Shown: positions 33,534 through 41,795 of the stretch, piece by piece
How positions within the stretch are numbered: the stretch's first letter is position 1
Layout of the letters: every line of letters starts with the position of its first letter
DNA from: Mycobacterium interjectum
Lineage (GTDB): Bacteria > Actinomycetota > Actinomycetes > Mycobacteriales > Mycobacteriaceae
Direction of reading: 5' to 3'
Assembly (NCBI GenBank): GCA_002102225.1
Contig: LQPB01000044.1
Span: 62,001-126,000 of the forward strand
DNA length: 64,000 nt
The notes under the pieces: model-generated
Told to the model about the DNA's origin: nothing
What the model saw: the letters and a program-made list of their open reading frames with translations, nothing else
Databases searched by the model: none
Position numbers and translations under genes: made by a program

Positions 33534-34394
33534 CTAGGCGGACGGATGCAACTCGGCCAGCGCATGCAGATTCTCCAGGTAATGCTGCACCGAGGTATGG
33601 GTGAAAATCGCGCTGACGATGGTAGCGCCGTGCGCGGCGATGTCGGCGAGGGTGTCACGGGTTCGGTCCGGCTCGTTGATCGGGTCCAGGGGCCGCGGCG
33701 GCGGCAGGACGACCTCGAAGCCGGGCTCAAGCTCGAAGCGGCCCAGCCACTCTCGGACCTGCCGCAGGCTCACGTTGAAGGGGGCCCAGCCGTCCGCCAG
33801 GGTCGCGGCGCGGCGCAGCGACCGCAGCGTGCGCCCGCCGACCCAGATCGGAACGCGTTGCTGGACGGCGCACGGATCGACGACCATGCCGTCGAACGAA
33901 TAGAACTCTCCGTGGTAGGAGGGTTGGGGCACCGACAGCGACGCGCGAAGCGCCCGCAGGGCGTCGTCGCCGCGGGCCCCGCGGTCGTCGAAGGGCACGC
34001 CGAGGACGTCGAACTCCTCCTTGAGGCTGCCGACGCCGACGCCGAGGATGAGCCTGCCGTCGCTAACCTTGTCGAGGGTGCCGTAGCGCTTGGCGATCTC
34101 GAGCGGATGGTGATACCCGAGCACCAGCACGTTGGTGGCCAACCGAATCCGTCGCGTGCGCGCCGCGAGATAACCGAAGGTGGCCAGCGGATCCCAGTAG
34201 CGGGCGCCGCGGCGGTGCTGTTCGGCGGCGGGCAACGCGATGTGCTCGCTGCAGGTCAGGTGGTGGTACCCGAGTCGGTCTGCGGCTTCGGCGATCTGGG
34301 CCAGGTCGTCGATGGATGCCTGCTTCTCCCACTCGCCGCTGATCTGCGGCAACATCGTCACCACCGGGGTGGATATCGACAGACGAGTGCTCAT
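33534..34394 (-). CDS. LLM-class F420-dependent oxidoreductase (TIGR03619-like)
   Basis: 286-residue luciferase-like protein from ATG 34394. LTCSEHIALP, ATNVLVLGYHHPLEIAKRYGTLDKVSDGRLILGVGVG and PIWVGGRTLRSLRRAATLADGW are the standard F420-binding family blocks. It is not close to the two LLM proteins of the P450 island. It is the third gene of an operon with an alpha/beta hydrolase and an SDR, joined by four-base overlaps. The substrate of this three-enzyme pathway is unknown. Confidence 0.9.
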   Translation of the reverse strand: MSTRLSISTPVVTMLPQISGEWEKQASIDDLAQIAEAADRLGYHHLTCSEHIALPAAEQHRRGARYWDPLATFGYLAARTRRIRLATNVLVLGYHHPLEIAKRYGTLDKVSDGRLILGVGVGSLKEEFDVLGVPFDDRGARGDDALRALRASLSVPQPSYHGEFYSFDGMVVDPCAVQQRVPIWVGGRTLRSLRRAATLADGWAPFNVSLRQVREWLGRFELEPGFEVVLPPPRPLDPINEPDRTRDTLADIAAHGATIVSAIFTHTSVQHYLENLHALAELHPSA

Positions 34395-35173
34395 CCCTGC
34401 ATGTACCCGCCGGCGTCCACGGGTATCGATTGCCCGGTGATGGTTCGGCTCTCGTCGCCGGCCAGGAACAGCGCCAGGTTGGCGACGTCCTCGGGTGAGG
34501 AGATGTCCTGCAATGCCACGCCTTTGAGCGACCTGGCGCGCTGGGTCGCGAAGTCGACGCCCTGCTCGTCGGCGGTGCGTTGCACCCAGTTGCGAAACAG
34601 CTCGGTGTCGATCGCGCCGGGCACGATGCAGTTGCACCGGACGCCGTACGGGCCGACCTCGAGCGCGACGGCCTTGGTGAACGCCCGCAGCGACGCCTTG
34701 GCGGCGACGTAATGGGTCTTGCGGACCATGCCGGCGTAGCTGGCCGTGGAGGAGAAGTTGAGGATGACCCCGCGGCGGCGTTGCAGCATGGACTGATTGA
34801 GCACTTCGCGCGTGCACAGCATGGCCGCGGTGACGTCGATGGCGAAGGTGGCGTTCCAGTTGTCCAGCGTCTGCTCCCAGATCCAGCGGTCCTGCCCGGG
34901 CGCGGCGGCGTTGTTGCACAGGATGTCGACGTGGCCGAACTCCTCGACCGCCCTGGCCACCATGGCCGCGACGTCGTCCTCGTTGGTCACGTCCGCGCGC
35001 ATCGCGATGGCACCCGGGCCGGCCGCCTGGGCGGCGTCGCGGACCAGCTCCTCGCGCCGCGCGGCGAGCAGCACGCGGGCGCCCTGCGCGACGAACAGCG
35101 AGCCCATCACCGGCCCCAGCCCGCTGCTGGCGCCGGTGATGATCGCGGCCTTGCCGTCGAGGCGGCCGGTCAT
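34391..35173 (-). CDS. SDR-family oxidoreductase
   Basis: 260-residue classical short-chain dehydrogenase. It has the cofactor motif TGASSGLG (14-21), CNNAAAPG in place of the usual NNAG, the catalytic Ser in NFSSTASY, and YVAAK (Tyr-x-x-x-Lys). The C-terminal PVDAGGYMQG is the usual SDR end. It is likely an NAD(P)-dependent alcohol/ketone enzyme. Both ends overlap the neighbours by four bases, indicating tight coupling with the hydrolase upstream and LLM protein downstream. Confidence 0.93.
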   Translation of the reverse strand: MTGRLDGKAAIITGASSGLGPVMGSLFVAQGARVLLAARREELVRDAAQAAGPGAIAMRADVTNEDDVAAMVARAVEEFGHVDILCNNAAAPGQDRWIWEQTLDNWNATFAIDVTAAMLCTREVLNQSMLQRRRGVILNFSSTASYAGMVRKTHYVAAKASLRAFTKAVALEVGPYGVRCNCIVPGAIDTELFRNWVQRTADEQGVDFATQRARSLKGVALQDISSPEDVANLALFLAGDESRTITGQSIPVDAGGYMQG

Positions 35174-35976
35174 CGCGGCAGCGTTGTGGGACAGCGGGTT
35201 TGGAGCCACGCGTGGATCCGCTCGGCCACCGCCTCCCAGCCGGGCTCGAGCATCATGTCGTGGGCCATCGTCGGGAAGATCTCCGCCTCGGTGTGGTAGG
35301 CGGCCGCGGTCGCGCGGACTTCGCGCTGCGTGAAGACGATGTCGTCTGCGGCGCCCAGGACCAACAGCGGGGTACCGACCTTGCGGGGCCTGGGCAGGTT
35401 GAGCGCCAGCATCTCGAGGACGAATCTGGACACGTACTCCTCGTTGAGCTGCGCGGTATAGCGCGCCACGTCGGCGTGGGGAATCGCCTCGCACAGGAAG
35501 GTCTCGCGGGTCAATTCCGGCGTGCCGCCCACGCTCGGCAAGGACTTGCCCATGGCCAGGCTTCGCGCGGTCAGCCACGGGTGCCGTTGGAACCGGTGCA
35601 GGAAGAACCGGGCGATCCCGCTGGGAGGCACCGAGGCGAGCAGCGCGGCGGCCGGAGCGTCGTGCGTCTCCAGGTACTTCTGCACCACGAAGCCGCCCAT
35701 GGAATGCCCGATCACCACGGGCCGCCGCGGCAGGCCGTCCGCGACGGAGGCGACGTCGTCGACGAAGTCGGCCATCGAACACCACCGCATGCTGCCCGGT
35801 GCGGGACTCTTTCCGTGGCCGCGCAGGCTCACCGCCACTGATCGATAACCCCTCTTCGCGAAAAAGTCGAGGAAATGCTCGTCCCAACACCAGGCGCCGT
35901 GCCAGGCGCCGTGGACGAAGAGCAGCGGCGGTTTCTGTGAATCGCCGGCGGGCCCCTTATCGATCACTTCCAGCAC
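35170..35976 (-). CDS. Alpha/beta hydrolase (lysophospholipase-like)
   Basis: 268 residues. The oxyanion region FVHGAWHGAWCWDEHFLDFF, nucleophile in IGHSMGGFV, Asp in GAADDIVF and His in PTMAHDMMLEPGW make a complete catalytic triad of the lipase/esterase class. No export signal, so it is cytosolic. First gene of the hydrolase-SDR-LLM operon. It may release a substrate alcohol from an ester for the SDR. Confidence 0.88.
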   Translation of the reverse strand: MLEVIDKGPAGDSQKPPLLFVHGAWHGAWCWDEHFLDFFAKRGYRSVAVSLRGHGKSPAPGSMRWCSMADFVDDVASVADGLPRRPVVIGHSMGGFVVQKYLETHDAPAAALLASVPPSGIARFFLHRFQRHPWLTARSLAMGKSLPSVGGTPELTRETFLCEAIPHADVARYTAQLNEEYVSRFVLEMLALNLPRPRKVGTPLLVLGAADDIVFTQREVRATAAAYHTEAEIFPTMAHDMMLEPGWEAVAERIHAWLQTRCPTTLPR

Positions 35977-36073
35977 GCCGCTGAGACTAGCGCGGATAAC
36001 GACGCGAAATCGCTAAACAAAAAGAACGGTATTGGACATTCGGCCGCGCCCGATGCGCCAAAATCAAGCATTT

Positions 36074-36976
36074 ATGACCGACGGAGAACCGCAGGAACGG
36101 CGCACGCTGGTGCTGTCGGCCTTCCCGGAGGAGGCCGATGCGGTTCTCTCGCATACCGTGCTGGACCGCGACCCGGTGGTACGGGCCGACCGTCGGCACT
36201 TTTACCTCGGCTCGATCGGGGGCAAGAAGGTGATCGTGGCGATGACCGGCATCGGCATGGTGAACGCGACCGAGGCCGCCCGCACCGCCTTCGCCCACTT
36301 CGCGGGCGAGTCATCGGACGCCATTGATGGGGTGCTGTTCGCGGGTGTTGCCGGCGGCGGGGCGCGCGTCAACGTCGGGGACGTGACCGTACCGGCCCGC
36401 TGGACCCTGGACGGCGGCGCAACATTTCACCCGGTCGACGCAAACCTGCTCGCCGCGGCGCAAGCGCTCAGCGTCGAGCTGCAAAGCGTTAATCACTTGC
36501 GCCGCAGCGCCCCCCGGGTCATGCTGGTCGACCTGAAGCGCCGGCCGCGGCTGGTGGTCGGCGGCGACGGGTCCAGCTTCGACAACAACAACGGCCAGGC
36601 GTTCCCGTGTATCCCCAACGGCGGCGGCGTTTTCGGCTGTCAGCCGCGCAGCGCGCCGGATCGCTCATTTCGCTACACCGGCAACTTCTTTCGGGCGGCC
36701 GGGCCCTGGCTGCGTAAAGCTCTGGTGACCAACCTGAACATCGCCTGGGTCGCTGACCCGGCCTACGACGCGACGGACAACGAGACGGCGGCGGTGCAGG
36801 CGGTCGCCGACGAGCAGGGGGTCCCATTCCTCGGAATCCGTGGTATTTCGGACGGGGCCGGCGACCCGCTGCGCCTGCCGGGCTTCCCGTTCCAGTTCTT
36901 CTTCTACAAGCAGATCGCGGCGGAGAACGCCGGCCGGGTGGCCGCGGCCTTTCTGGCTAGCCGGGCCGGAGCCTGA
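36074..36976 (+). CDS. Nucleoside-phosphorylase-superfamily protein (MTA/SAH nucleosidase-like)
   Basis: 300 residues. [14 protein letters not shown] at the start, [21 protein letters not shown] and [12 protein letters not shown] match the purine-nucleoside phosphorylase/MTA-SAH nucleosidase fold. The catalytic region ends [12 protein letters not shown], with the Asp that contacts the purine. An insert around residues 165-200 ([18 protein letters not shown]) is unlike the usual enzymes, so the substrate may differ. Its neighbours recall the Rv2293c position next to sseB, but I could not confirm this. Convergent with sseB. Confidence 0.75.
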   Translation: MTDGEPQERRTLVLSAFPEEADAVLSHTVLDRDPVVRADRRHFYLGSIGGKKVIVAMTGIGMVNATEAARTAFAHFAGESSDAIDGVLFAGVAGGGARVNVGDVTVPARWTLDGGATFHPVDANLLAAAQALSVELQSVNHLRRSAPRVMLVDLKRRPRLVVGGDGSSFDNNNGQAFPCIPNGGGVFGCQPRSAPDRSFRYTGNFFRAAGPWLRKALVTNLNIAWVADPAYDATDNETAAVQAVADEQGVPFLGIRGISDGAGDPLRLPGFPFQFFFYKQIAAENAGRVAAAFLASRAGA

Positions 36977-36984
36977 ATCGAGAA

Positions 36985-37005
36985 GGCCCGCAGCCTATTC
37001 GGGCC
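36985..37005. terminator. Small hairpin between convergent genes
   Basis: GGCCCG (36985-36990) pairs with CGGGCC (37000-37005) around a nine-base loop that contains the sseB stop codon (36995-36997). There is no U-tract, as is common for mycobacterial terminators. It could stop transcription from both sides. Confidence 0.45.
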
Positions 37006-37837
37006 CGCGACCGACGGGCCGGGCCGGATCCGAACACCACTCCGACCACGACCCGGGATACAGCGCGGCTTGTCGGCCCGTCGCGGCGAGCGCGGCGATC
37101 GTAATGGCCGCGGTGACGCCCGACCCGCAGTAGACACCGACGGGGCCATCGATGCCACGGTCGGCCAACAACTGACCGAGCGCGCCTGCCCCGAGGAACG
37201 TTCCGTCGTCCGACAGGACGGCGCCACTGGGCAGGTTCTTGGCGCCCGGGATGTGGCCGGCGACGGGGTCCAGGGGTTCGACGTCGCCGCGGAACCGCTC
37301 GGGTGCGCGGGCGTCGAGCAGTGTCACCTCGCCAATCTGCTCCGCCGTCAGCGTGGGACGATCGCCGGTGTACAGATCAGCCTGCGACACAGTCACATTC
37401 CCGGCGGCCGGCTCAACGGGCCCGGATTCGAGGCGGTGTCCGGCCGAGCGCCACGCGGACAGGCCGCCGTCGAGAATGCGCACGTTCCGCAGGCCGGCCG
37501 CGGTCAGCACCCACCACGCTCGGGCCGAACCGGCGCGATTCCAGTCGTCGTACACCACGATCGCGTCGTCGTGCCGGATTCCCCACCGGCGCGCGGCCGC
37601 CTCCAGGCTGCGCCCGGAGGGCAGGGGATGACGGCCGCGACCGGCGACGCTGTGGTCGCTGAGTTCGTCTTCGAGCGACACGTACACCGCGCCCGGAAGG
37701 TGACCGTCCAGGTGGGCGGCCCGGCCGTCGGGATCGTCGAGCCGCCAACGCACGTCGAGGATCGCCGGCGGATCGCCGGCCTCGATCAGGCGGGCCAGCT
37801 CCGCGACCGTGATCAGCACCTCGTCCCGCGCCTGCAC
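36995..37837 (-). CDS. sseB: Thiosulfate sulfurtransferase SseB
   Basis: 280-residue protein with two rhodanese domains. The N-terminal domain (about residues 5-125) carries LDVRWRLDDPDGR and HLPGAVYVSLEDEL but no catalytic cysteine. The C-terminal domain (about 155-275) has the active Cys237 in VYCGSGVTA and the preceding DARAPERFRGDVEPLD. It transfers sulfane sulfur to cyanide or protein acceptors. Length and gene neighbourhood fit the mycobacterial SseB (recalled as Rv2291). Confidence 0.9.
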   Translation of the reverse strand: MQARDEVLITVAELARLIEAGDPPAILDVRWRLDDPDGRAAHLDGHLPGAVYVSLEDELSDHSVAGRGRHPLPSGRSLEAAARRWGIRHDDAIVVYDDWNRAGSARAWWVLTAAGLRNVRILDGGLSAWRSAGHRLESGPVEPAAGNVTVSQADLYTGDRPTLTAEQIGEVTLLDARAPERFRGDVEPLDPVAGHIPGAKNLPSGAVLSDDGTFLGAGALGQLLADRGIDGPVGVYCGSGVTAAITIAALAATGRQAALYPGSWSEWCSDPARPVGRGPE

Positions 37838-38095
37838 CGGCGCACCTCCTTGCCGCTTACGGCGAGCCTAGCCGCGGCCCGCGAGGTGAACGCTATCGGA
37901 ACTCGACGTGAACTCTTCTTTCGGCGCCAGGGCCGCCCGTGCGCTCGCAATTAAACTCAATCAGAACTAAAAACTAAACGGCGGATTGAACTTTGGCTTG
38001 CGAGGGCTGATAGCGCCGGCGGGCTAATGACCACCAACCCGCCCGCAGCGACCATTCGTTACATTGGGCGTCGAAGCTCTGAAAGTGATGGGGAA

Positions 38096-38425
38096 ATGAA
38101 GAAGAAAATCTCCGCCTGCGCGTTCGGCGCTCTGCTGGCCGTCGCGTGGATGCCGGTGGCCGTCGCGCACGCCGACCAGAACGACCAGGAATTCGCCGAG
38201 TACCTGTCGTCGCACGGCATCAACCTCGGTTCGCCGGCCCAGGCCGTGAACATGGCGCGCGTGATGTGCCAGGACCTCGATGCGGGCTACACGCAAAAGG
38301 ACGAGATCGACCAGTTGACGGGATCCCACAAGCTGAGCCAGGCGCAGGCCGAGACGTTCATCGGCGCGGCCACCGCGGACTACTGCCCGGGCAAGCACAG
38401 CCCCACCAAGCCCAGCGGCGGGTAA
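38096..38425 (+). CDS. DUF732 secreted protein
   Basis: 109 residues with a Lys-rich N-terminal signal peptide (KKKISACAFGALLAVAWMP, cleavage near AHA-DQ). The DUF732 domain follows: DQEFAEYLSSHGINLGSP, ARVMCQDLDAGYTQ and TADYCPGK, with its conserved cysteine pair. ATG 38096 with GGGGAAATG is preferred over earlier ATGs in the frame. Function unknown. About 260 bases of comparatively AT-rich upstream sequence hold a probable promoter. It is abundant as a family in slow-growing mycobacteria. Confidence 0.88.
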   Translation: MKKKISACAFGALLAVAWMPVAVAHADQNDQEFAEYLSSHGINLGSPAQAVNMARVMCQDLDAGYTQKDEIDQLTGSHKLSQAQAETFIGAATADYCPGKHSPTKPSGG

Positions 38426-38440
38426 ACGCCCGAGGCTCTT

Positions 38441-38480
38441 ACCGACCGCCGGTCTGGTATACCGACCACCGGTCTGCCTA
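38441..38480 (+). promoter_or_regulatory. Tandem 20-bp operator-like repeats before a TetR operon
   Basis: Two consecutive 20-base units, ACCGACCGCCGGTCTGGTAT (38441-38460) and ACCGACCACCGGTCTGCCTA (38461-38480), each contain a GACC-N3-GGTC dyad. They lie 31 bases upstream of the membrane-protein ATG, in the promoter region of an operon that encodes a TetR regulator. They are probable binding sites for that regulator. Confidence 0.72.
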
Positions 38481-38510
38481 TACTTCCTGGGCAACCAGGG
38501 AGGTAGTGCA

Positions 38511-38963
38511 ATGAGCGGCTCGGAGCTGTCGCAGGTCCGCACCCGGATGTTCGCGCGGGTGATGGGCCCGTTCCTCACCATCGTGCCGAGCACTGTGGCG
38601 GTGCGCGGGCATGACATGCAAGTGCTGTTCAACGAATTCAAGGCCAACCCGATGTGGGCCTGGATCTACGGCGCCATTCTTTTGGCGGGCGGCCTTTTCA
38701 TCATCGCGTTTCACCAGTATTGGCGCAGCCCCGCGGCGATCATCGTCTCGGTCGTCGGCTGGTTCTTCCTGATCCGGGGCGTGCTCCTGCTGACTGTTCC
38801 GGGGGCCTACGACGCGGCCGGCAACGCCGTCTACAGTTCGCGTGCGTCGGCGGTGATCTGGGTGTTGTTCGCCTGCCTGGCCTCGGCCGGTCTCTATCTG
38901 ACCTACGTCGGCTGGAAGCCGGAACGCCCGACCGACGATCGCCCGCATGCCGCGGGTAGTTAA
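38511..38963 (+). CDS. Four-helix membrane protein of unknown function
   Basis: 150 residues with three to four hydrophobic segments (MWAWIYGAILLAGGLFIIAF, PAAIIVSVVGWFFLIRGVLL, ASAVIWVLFACLASAGLYLT) and polar ends. No family can be named with certainty. It is the first gene of an operon with a TetR regulator and a methyltransferase and is preceded by AGGGAGG. Regulation by the downstream TetR through the tandem repeats is likely. It may be a target of the regulator, such as an envelope stress or efflux accessory protein. Confidence 0.72.
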   Translation: MSGSELSQVRTRMFARVMGPFLTIVPSTVAVRGHDMQVLFNEFKANPMWAWIYGAILLAGGLFIIAFHQYWRSPAAIIVSVVGWFFLIRGVLLLTVPGAYDAAGNAVYSSRASAVIWVLFACLASAGLYLTYVGWKPERPTDDRPHAAGS

Positions 38964-39666
38964 GCATCCCGACATCCGGCGAGCGGAACTGCTCGACCGG
39001 GCGGCCTTGTTATTCGTGCGCGACGGTTACGACAACGTCAGCCTCAACGACCTCATCGCCGACGCCGGGGTCTCGAAAGGGGCTTTCTACCACTGGTTTC
39101 CGTCCAAGGACGCGCTGATCACCGCGTTGGCCGAGCGCAGCGCGAGCGACGCGTTCGCCGCCGTTGAGGACGCCGTCGCCGCCTGTGGGGGCGACGCGTT
39201 GGCCCGGCTCAACGCGAGCTTGCGCGCGGGTTTCGACGTGAACATGAAAACGGGCGGACCGGAACAGTTGGCCGCGATGGTGTCGCTGCTGCGCCCTGAC
39301 AATGCGCACCTGTACGCGCGAATCCTGGCGGTCGAGGAAGCGTTGGTCCTTCCGTTGCTGACGCGGCTGATATCCGACGGAGTCGCCGACGGCGTCTTCG
39401 ACACGTTTGACCCCGAGGGTGTCGCCGACATGATCTACGGCCTTGCGGCGCGCACGAACTCGAACGTCATCGAGGTGTTACAGGCCGCCGACGAATCCGC
39501 GCGAGAGGTCGCAATCGACCGCCTGACAACGCGATTCAGGCTGCACGGGCTCGCCATCGACCGTGTCCTCGGGTTGGCGGACGGGAGCGTCACGACACTC
39601 ACCCGCGCGCAGGTCGAGGCGTTGGTCGCGGCGCTGCCGCGAAGCTGGGCGGGAGACGCGCCGTGA
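38947..39666 (+). CDS. TetR-family regulator
   Basis: 239 residues. The helix-turn-helix ELLDRAALLFVRDGYDNVSLNDLIADAGVSKGAFYHWFPSK (about residues 14-54) has the family-typical YHWFPSK at the recognition helix. The effector domain is longer than average, which fits the larger TetR members. The start overlaps the membrane-protein end by 17 bases, and the stop overlaps the methyltransferase GTG. Tandem GACC-N3-GGTC repeats upstream of the operon are the probable operator. Confidence 0.9.
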   Translation: MPRVVKHPDIRRAELLDRAALLFVRDGYDNVSLNDLIADAGVSKGAFYHWFPSKDALITALAERSASDAFAAVEDAVAACGGDALARLNASLRAGFDVNMKTGGPEQLAAMVSLLRPDNAHLYARILAVEEALVLPLLTRLISDGVADGVFDTFDPEGVADMIYGLAARTNSNVIEVLQAADESAREVAIDRLTTRFRLHGLAIDRVLGLADGSVTTLTRAQVEALVAALPRSWAGDAP

Positions 39667-40517
39667 GCATGGTGCTTCCGTCCTTCACCCCCGCGCAGGA
39701 GAGCTTGTTTCTCACGCTGGGCGGCAGGGCGCTGGACAGCCGCTTACCGCGACCGTTCCTCGGTGACACCATGGCCGACGAGATCCTGACCAAGGTCGGC
39801 TACGACCTTGCCCGGTTTCCGGCGCTGACAACCAAATTCCTCGACGCTCGATCTCGGGTCTTCGACATCGCTGTGCGGGCCAAGACACTTGACGATCTCG
39901 TGCGTCGTTTCATTTCCGAGCACCCGGACGCGGTGGTGCTGGATCTGGGCGCCGGTCTGGACACCCGGATCTTTCGGATTGACCCGCCGTCCACCGTGGC
40001 GTGGTACGACATCGATTTCCCCGAGGTCATTGCGCTGCGCTCGCGCGTTGTTTCCCCACGCGCGAACGCCCACAGCATCGGTGCGGATCTCACCGATCCG
40101 GACTGGCTCAACGAAGTCCCCGGTTCACGGCCCGCCATGATCGTCGGCGACGGCCTGATCGCTTTCCTCACGCAGGCCGGCTTCGTTGCGCTGCTGAATC
40201 GACTCGTCCATCACTTCCCGAGCGGGGAGTTGGCATTCAATCTCTATACCCGCTACGCCATTTGGGCGGTGAGACACGCTCCGGGCATGTCCGTGATTGC
40301 GGGCGGCGTCGTCAATCCAGGATTCAACGATCCCCGTCAGCCCGAGCGCTGGGTCGACGGCGTCAAACTCGTCGACGAAATCTTCCTCACCCGGGCGCCC
40401 GAGGTCGCCGGGCTTTCGCCCGCGATGCGCGCCACAGCCCGCCTGGCGGCCCCCAGTGCGCGCATGTCCCGGCTGCTGGGCACGGTCGTGGTCCGCTACC
40501 GCTTTAAATCCGGCTGA
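39663..40517 (+). CDS. PPM1/LCMT-like SAM methyltransferase
   Basis: 284 residues of the leucine-carboxyl-methyltransferase-like family frequent in mycobacteria. The N-terminal SFTPAQESLFLTLGGRALDS is followed by the SAM-binding VVLDLGAGLDTRIFRID and WYDIDFPEVIALR. DPDWLNEV and VGDGLIAFL are further family blocks. The GTG start overlaps the TetR stop. The acceptor is unknown; polyketide or small-molecule O-methylation is typical. Convergent with the glycosyltransferase, three bases apart. Confidence 0.88.
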   Translation: MSMVLPSFTPAQESLFLTLGGRALDSRLPRPFLGDTMADEILTKVGYDLARFPALTTKFLDARSRVFDIAVRAKTLDDLVRRFISEHPDAVVLDLGAGLDTRIFRIDPPSTVAWYDIDFPEVIALRSRVVSPRANAHSIGADLTDPDWLNEVPGSRPAMIVGDGLIAFLTQAGFVALLNRLVHHFPSGELAFNLYTRYAIWAVRHAPGMSVIAGGVVNPGFNDPRQPERWVDGVKLVDEIFLTRAPEVAGLSPAMRATARLAAPSARMSRLLGTVVVRYRFKSG

Positions 40518-40520
40518 ACG

Positions 40521-41636
40521 CTAGGCGGTTTCCTTCGTATTCAACGACGCCAGCATTCCGGCCGCGGCGCGTTCCCAGGTGAAAGTCTCCGCGCGGCGGC
40601 GGGCGGAGCTGCGGCGGTGGTGTTCGGGCCGGCCGACCACCGCGCCGACCGCCCAGGCGATGGCGAACGGGTCGTTGTCGGCCAGGGCTCCGCTGTCCGG
40701 GGTGACGATCTCGGTCAGCGCCGACGTGCGCGACACCACCGCGGGCGTCCCGCAGGCCAGCGATTCGAGGGCGGCCAGCCCGAAGGTTTCGTGCGGTCCG
40801 GGCGCCAGCGTCACGTCGGCGGTGGCCAGCAGACCCGCGACGGTGTGCCGGTCGTTGATGAAGCCGGTGAAGTCGATCGGCAGCCGGGAGGCCTGCCGCT
40901 CCAGCCGGGCCCGAAGCGGGCCCTCGCCCACGACCACCAGCCGGGCGTCGACGCCGGCATGGCACAGCGCGCCGAGCGCGTCGATGCTGCGGTCGACGCG
41001 CTTTTCCACCGAGAGCCGGCCGCAATGCACCAGCAGGATCTGCTGCGGGGCGGCCCAGCGCCGCCGCACCAGGTGCGAATGCCGGCGAGGGTGAAACGTC
41101 TGTAGGTCCACGCCCAACGGGACGGTGACGGTGTTCGTCGCGCCGATCCGGTCGAATTCCTCGCGGGCGAACGCCGTGGTGCACACCACCGTGTCATAGT
41201 TGGCGGCCGTGCGACGATTGGCGCAGTCCGCGAACCGTTCGGCGCTGCGCCGCGGAAGCACCTGCCCCACAAGGCGATCCAGCCGCTCATGGGAGATCAT
41301 CACCGTCCTGGCCCCGTGCTCGCGCCCCCACGGGCCCAGCGACCGCAGCGTGAGCCGGTCGGAGACCTCGAGCGCGTCGGGCTTCAGCGCTTTCAACAGC
41401 GCCTTGACGGGCCCCGGCAACACCGCGCGGTAGCCGCCGGTGAAGGGAATCAGCCGGGCCGGCATCGTGATTCGCACGACGCCCGTGGGCAGCTGCGTGC
41501 GTTCGGAACTGCCACCGGGGACGACCAAGAACACCTCGTGCCCGGTGGCGCAGTATTCGGCGCCGAGCCGGTCTACCGCGGTGCGCAGGCCGCCGGAGCG
41601 GGGGCCGTAGAAGTTGGCCACCTGAACAACGCGCAT
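40521..41636 (-). CDS. GT4-family glycosyltransferase
   Basis: 371-residue GT-B-fold retaining glycosyltransferase. The N-terminal domain begins QVANFYGPRSGGLRTAVD with the GG loop. The C-terminal domain has VHCGRLSVEKRVDRSIDAL and the nucleotide-sugar motif PGPHETFGLAALESLACGTP (E-x7-E). It most likely transfers mannose or another hexose to a cell-envelope glycolipid. Sequence alone does not separate GDP-mannose from UDP-sugar use. Monocistronic, without membrane segments. Confidence 0.9.
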   Translation of the reverse strand: MRVVQVANFYGPRSGGLRTAVDRLGAEYCATGHEVFLVVPGGSSERTQLPTGVVRITMPARLIPFTGGYRAVLPGPVKALLKALKPDALEVSDRLTLRSLGPWGREHGARTVMISHERLDRLVGQVLPRRSAERFADCANRRTAANYDTVVCTTAFAREEFDRIGATNTVTVPLGVDLQTFHPRRHSHLVRRRWAAPQQILLVHCGRLSVEKRVDRSIDALGALCHAGVDARLVVVGEGPLRARLERQASRLPIDFTGFINDRHTVAGLLATADVTLAPGPHETFGLAALESLACGTPAVVSRTSALTEIVTPDSGALADNDPFAIAWAVGAVVGRPEHHRRSSARRRAETFTWERAAAGMLASLNTKETA

Positions 41637-41760
41637 ACCGCGAGGACACGCGGCGCGCGTGTGCAGTCATCGATGTGGAGCCGACGTGTGCCTGAACACT
41701 GCATGAATTCGCTGCCGCCGCAGCCGTCACGGTGGCCTCGTCCGGGAAGGAACATCCCTT

Positions 41761-41790
41761 GTGCCCGCCTCATAGCGGCAAGGCGGGCAC
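41761..41790 (-). terminator. Strong hairpin terminator after the flavin monooxygenase gene
   Basis: GTGCCCGCCT (41761-41770) and AGGCGGGCAC (41781-41790) form a perfect 10-bp stem with a 10-base loop, beginning six bases after the monooxygenase stop. No U-tract follows on the minus strand, as is common for mycobacterial intrinsic terminators. Confidence 0.7.
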
Positions 41791-41795
41791 GACAA

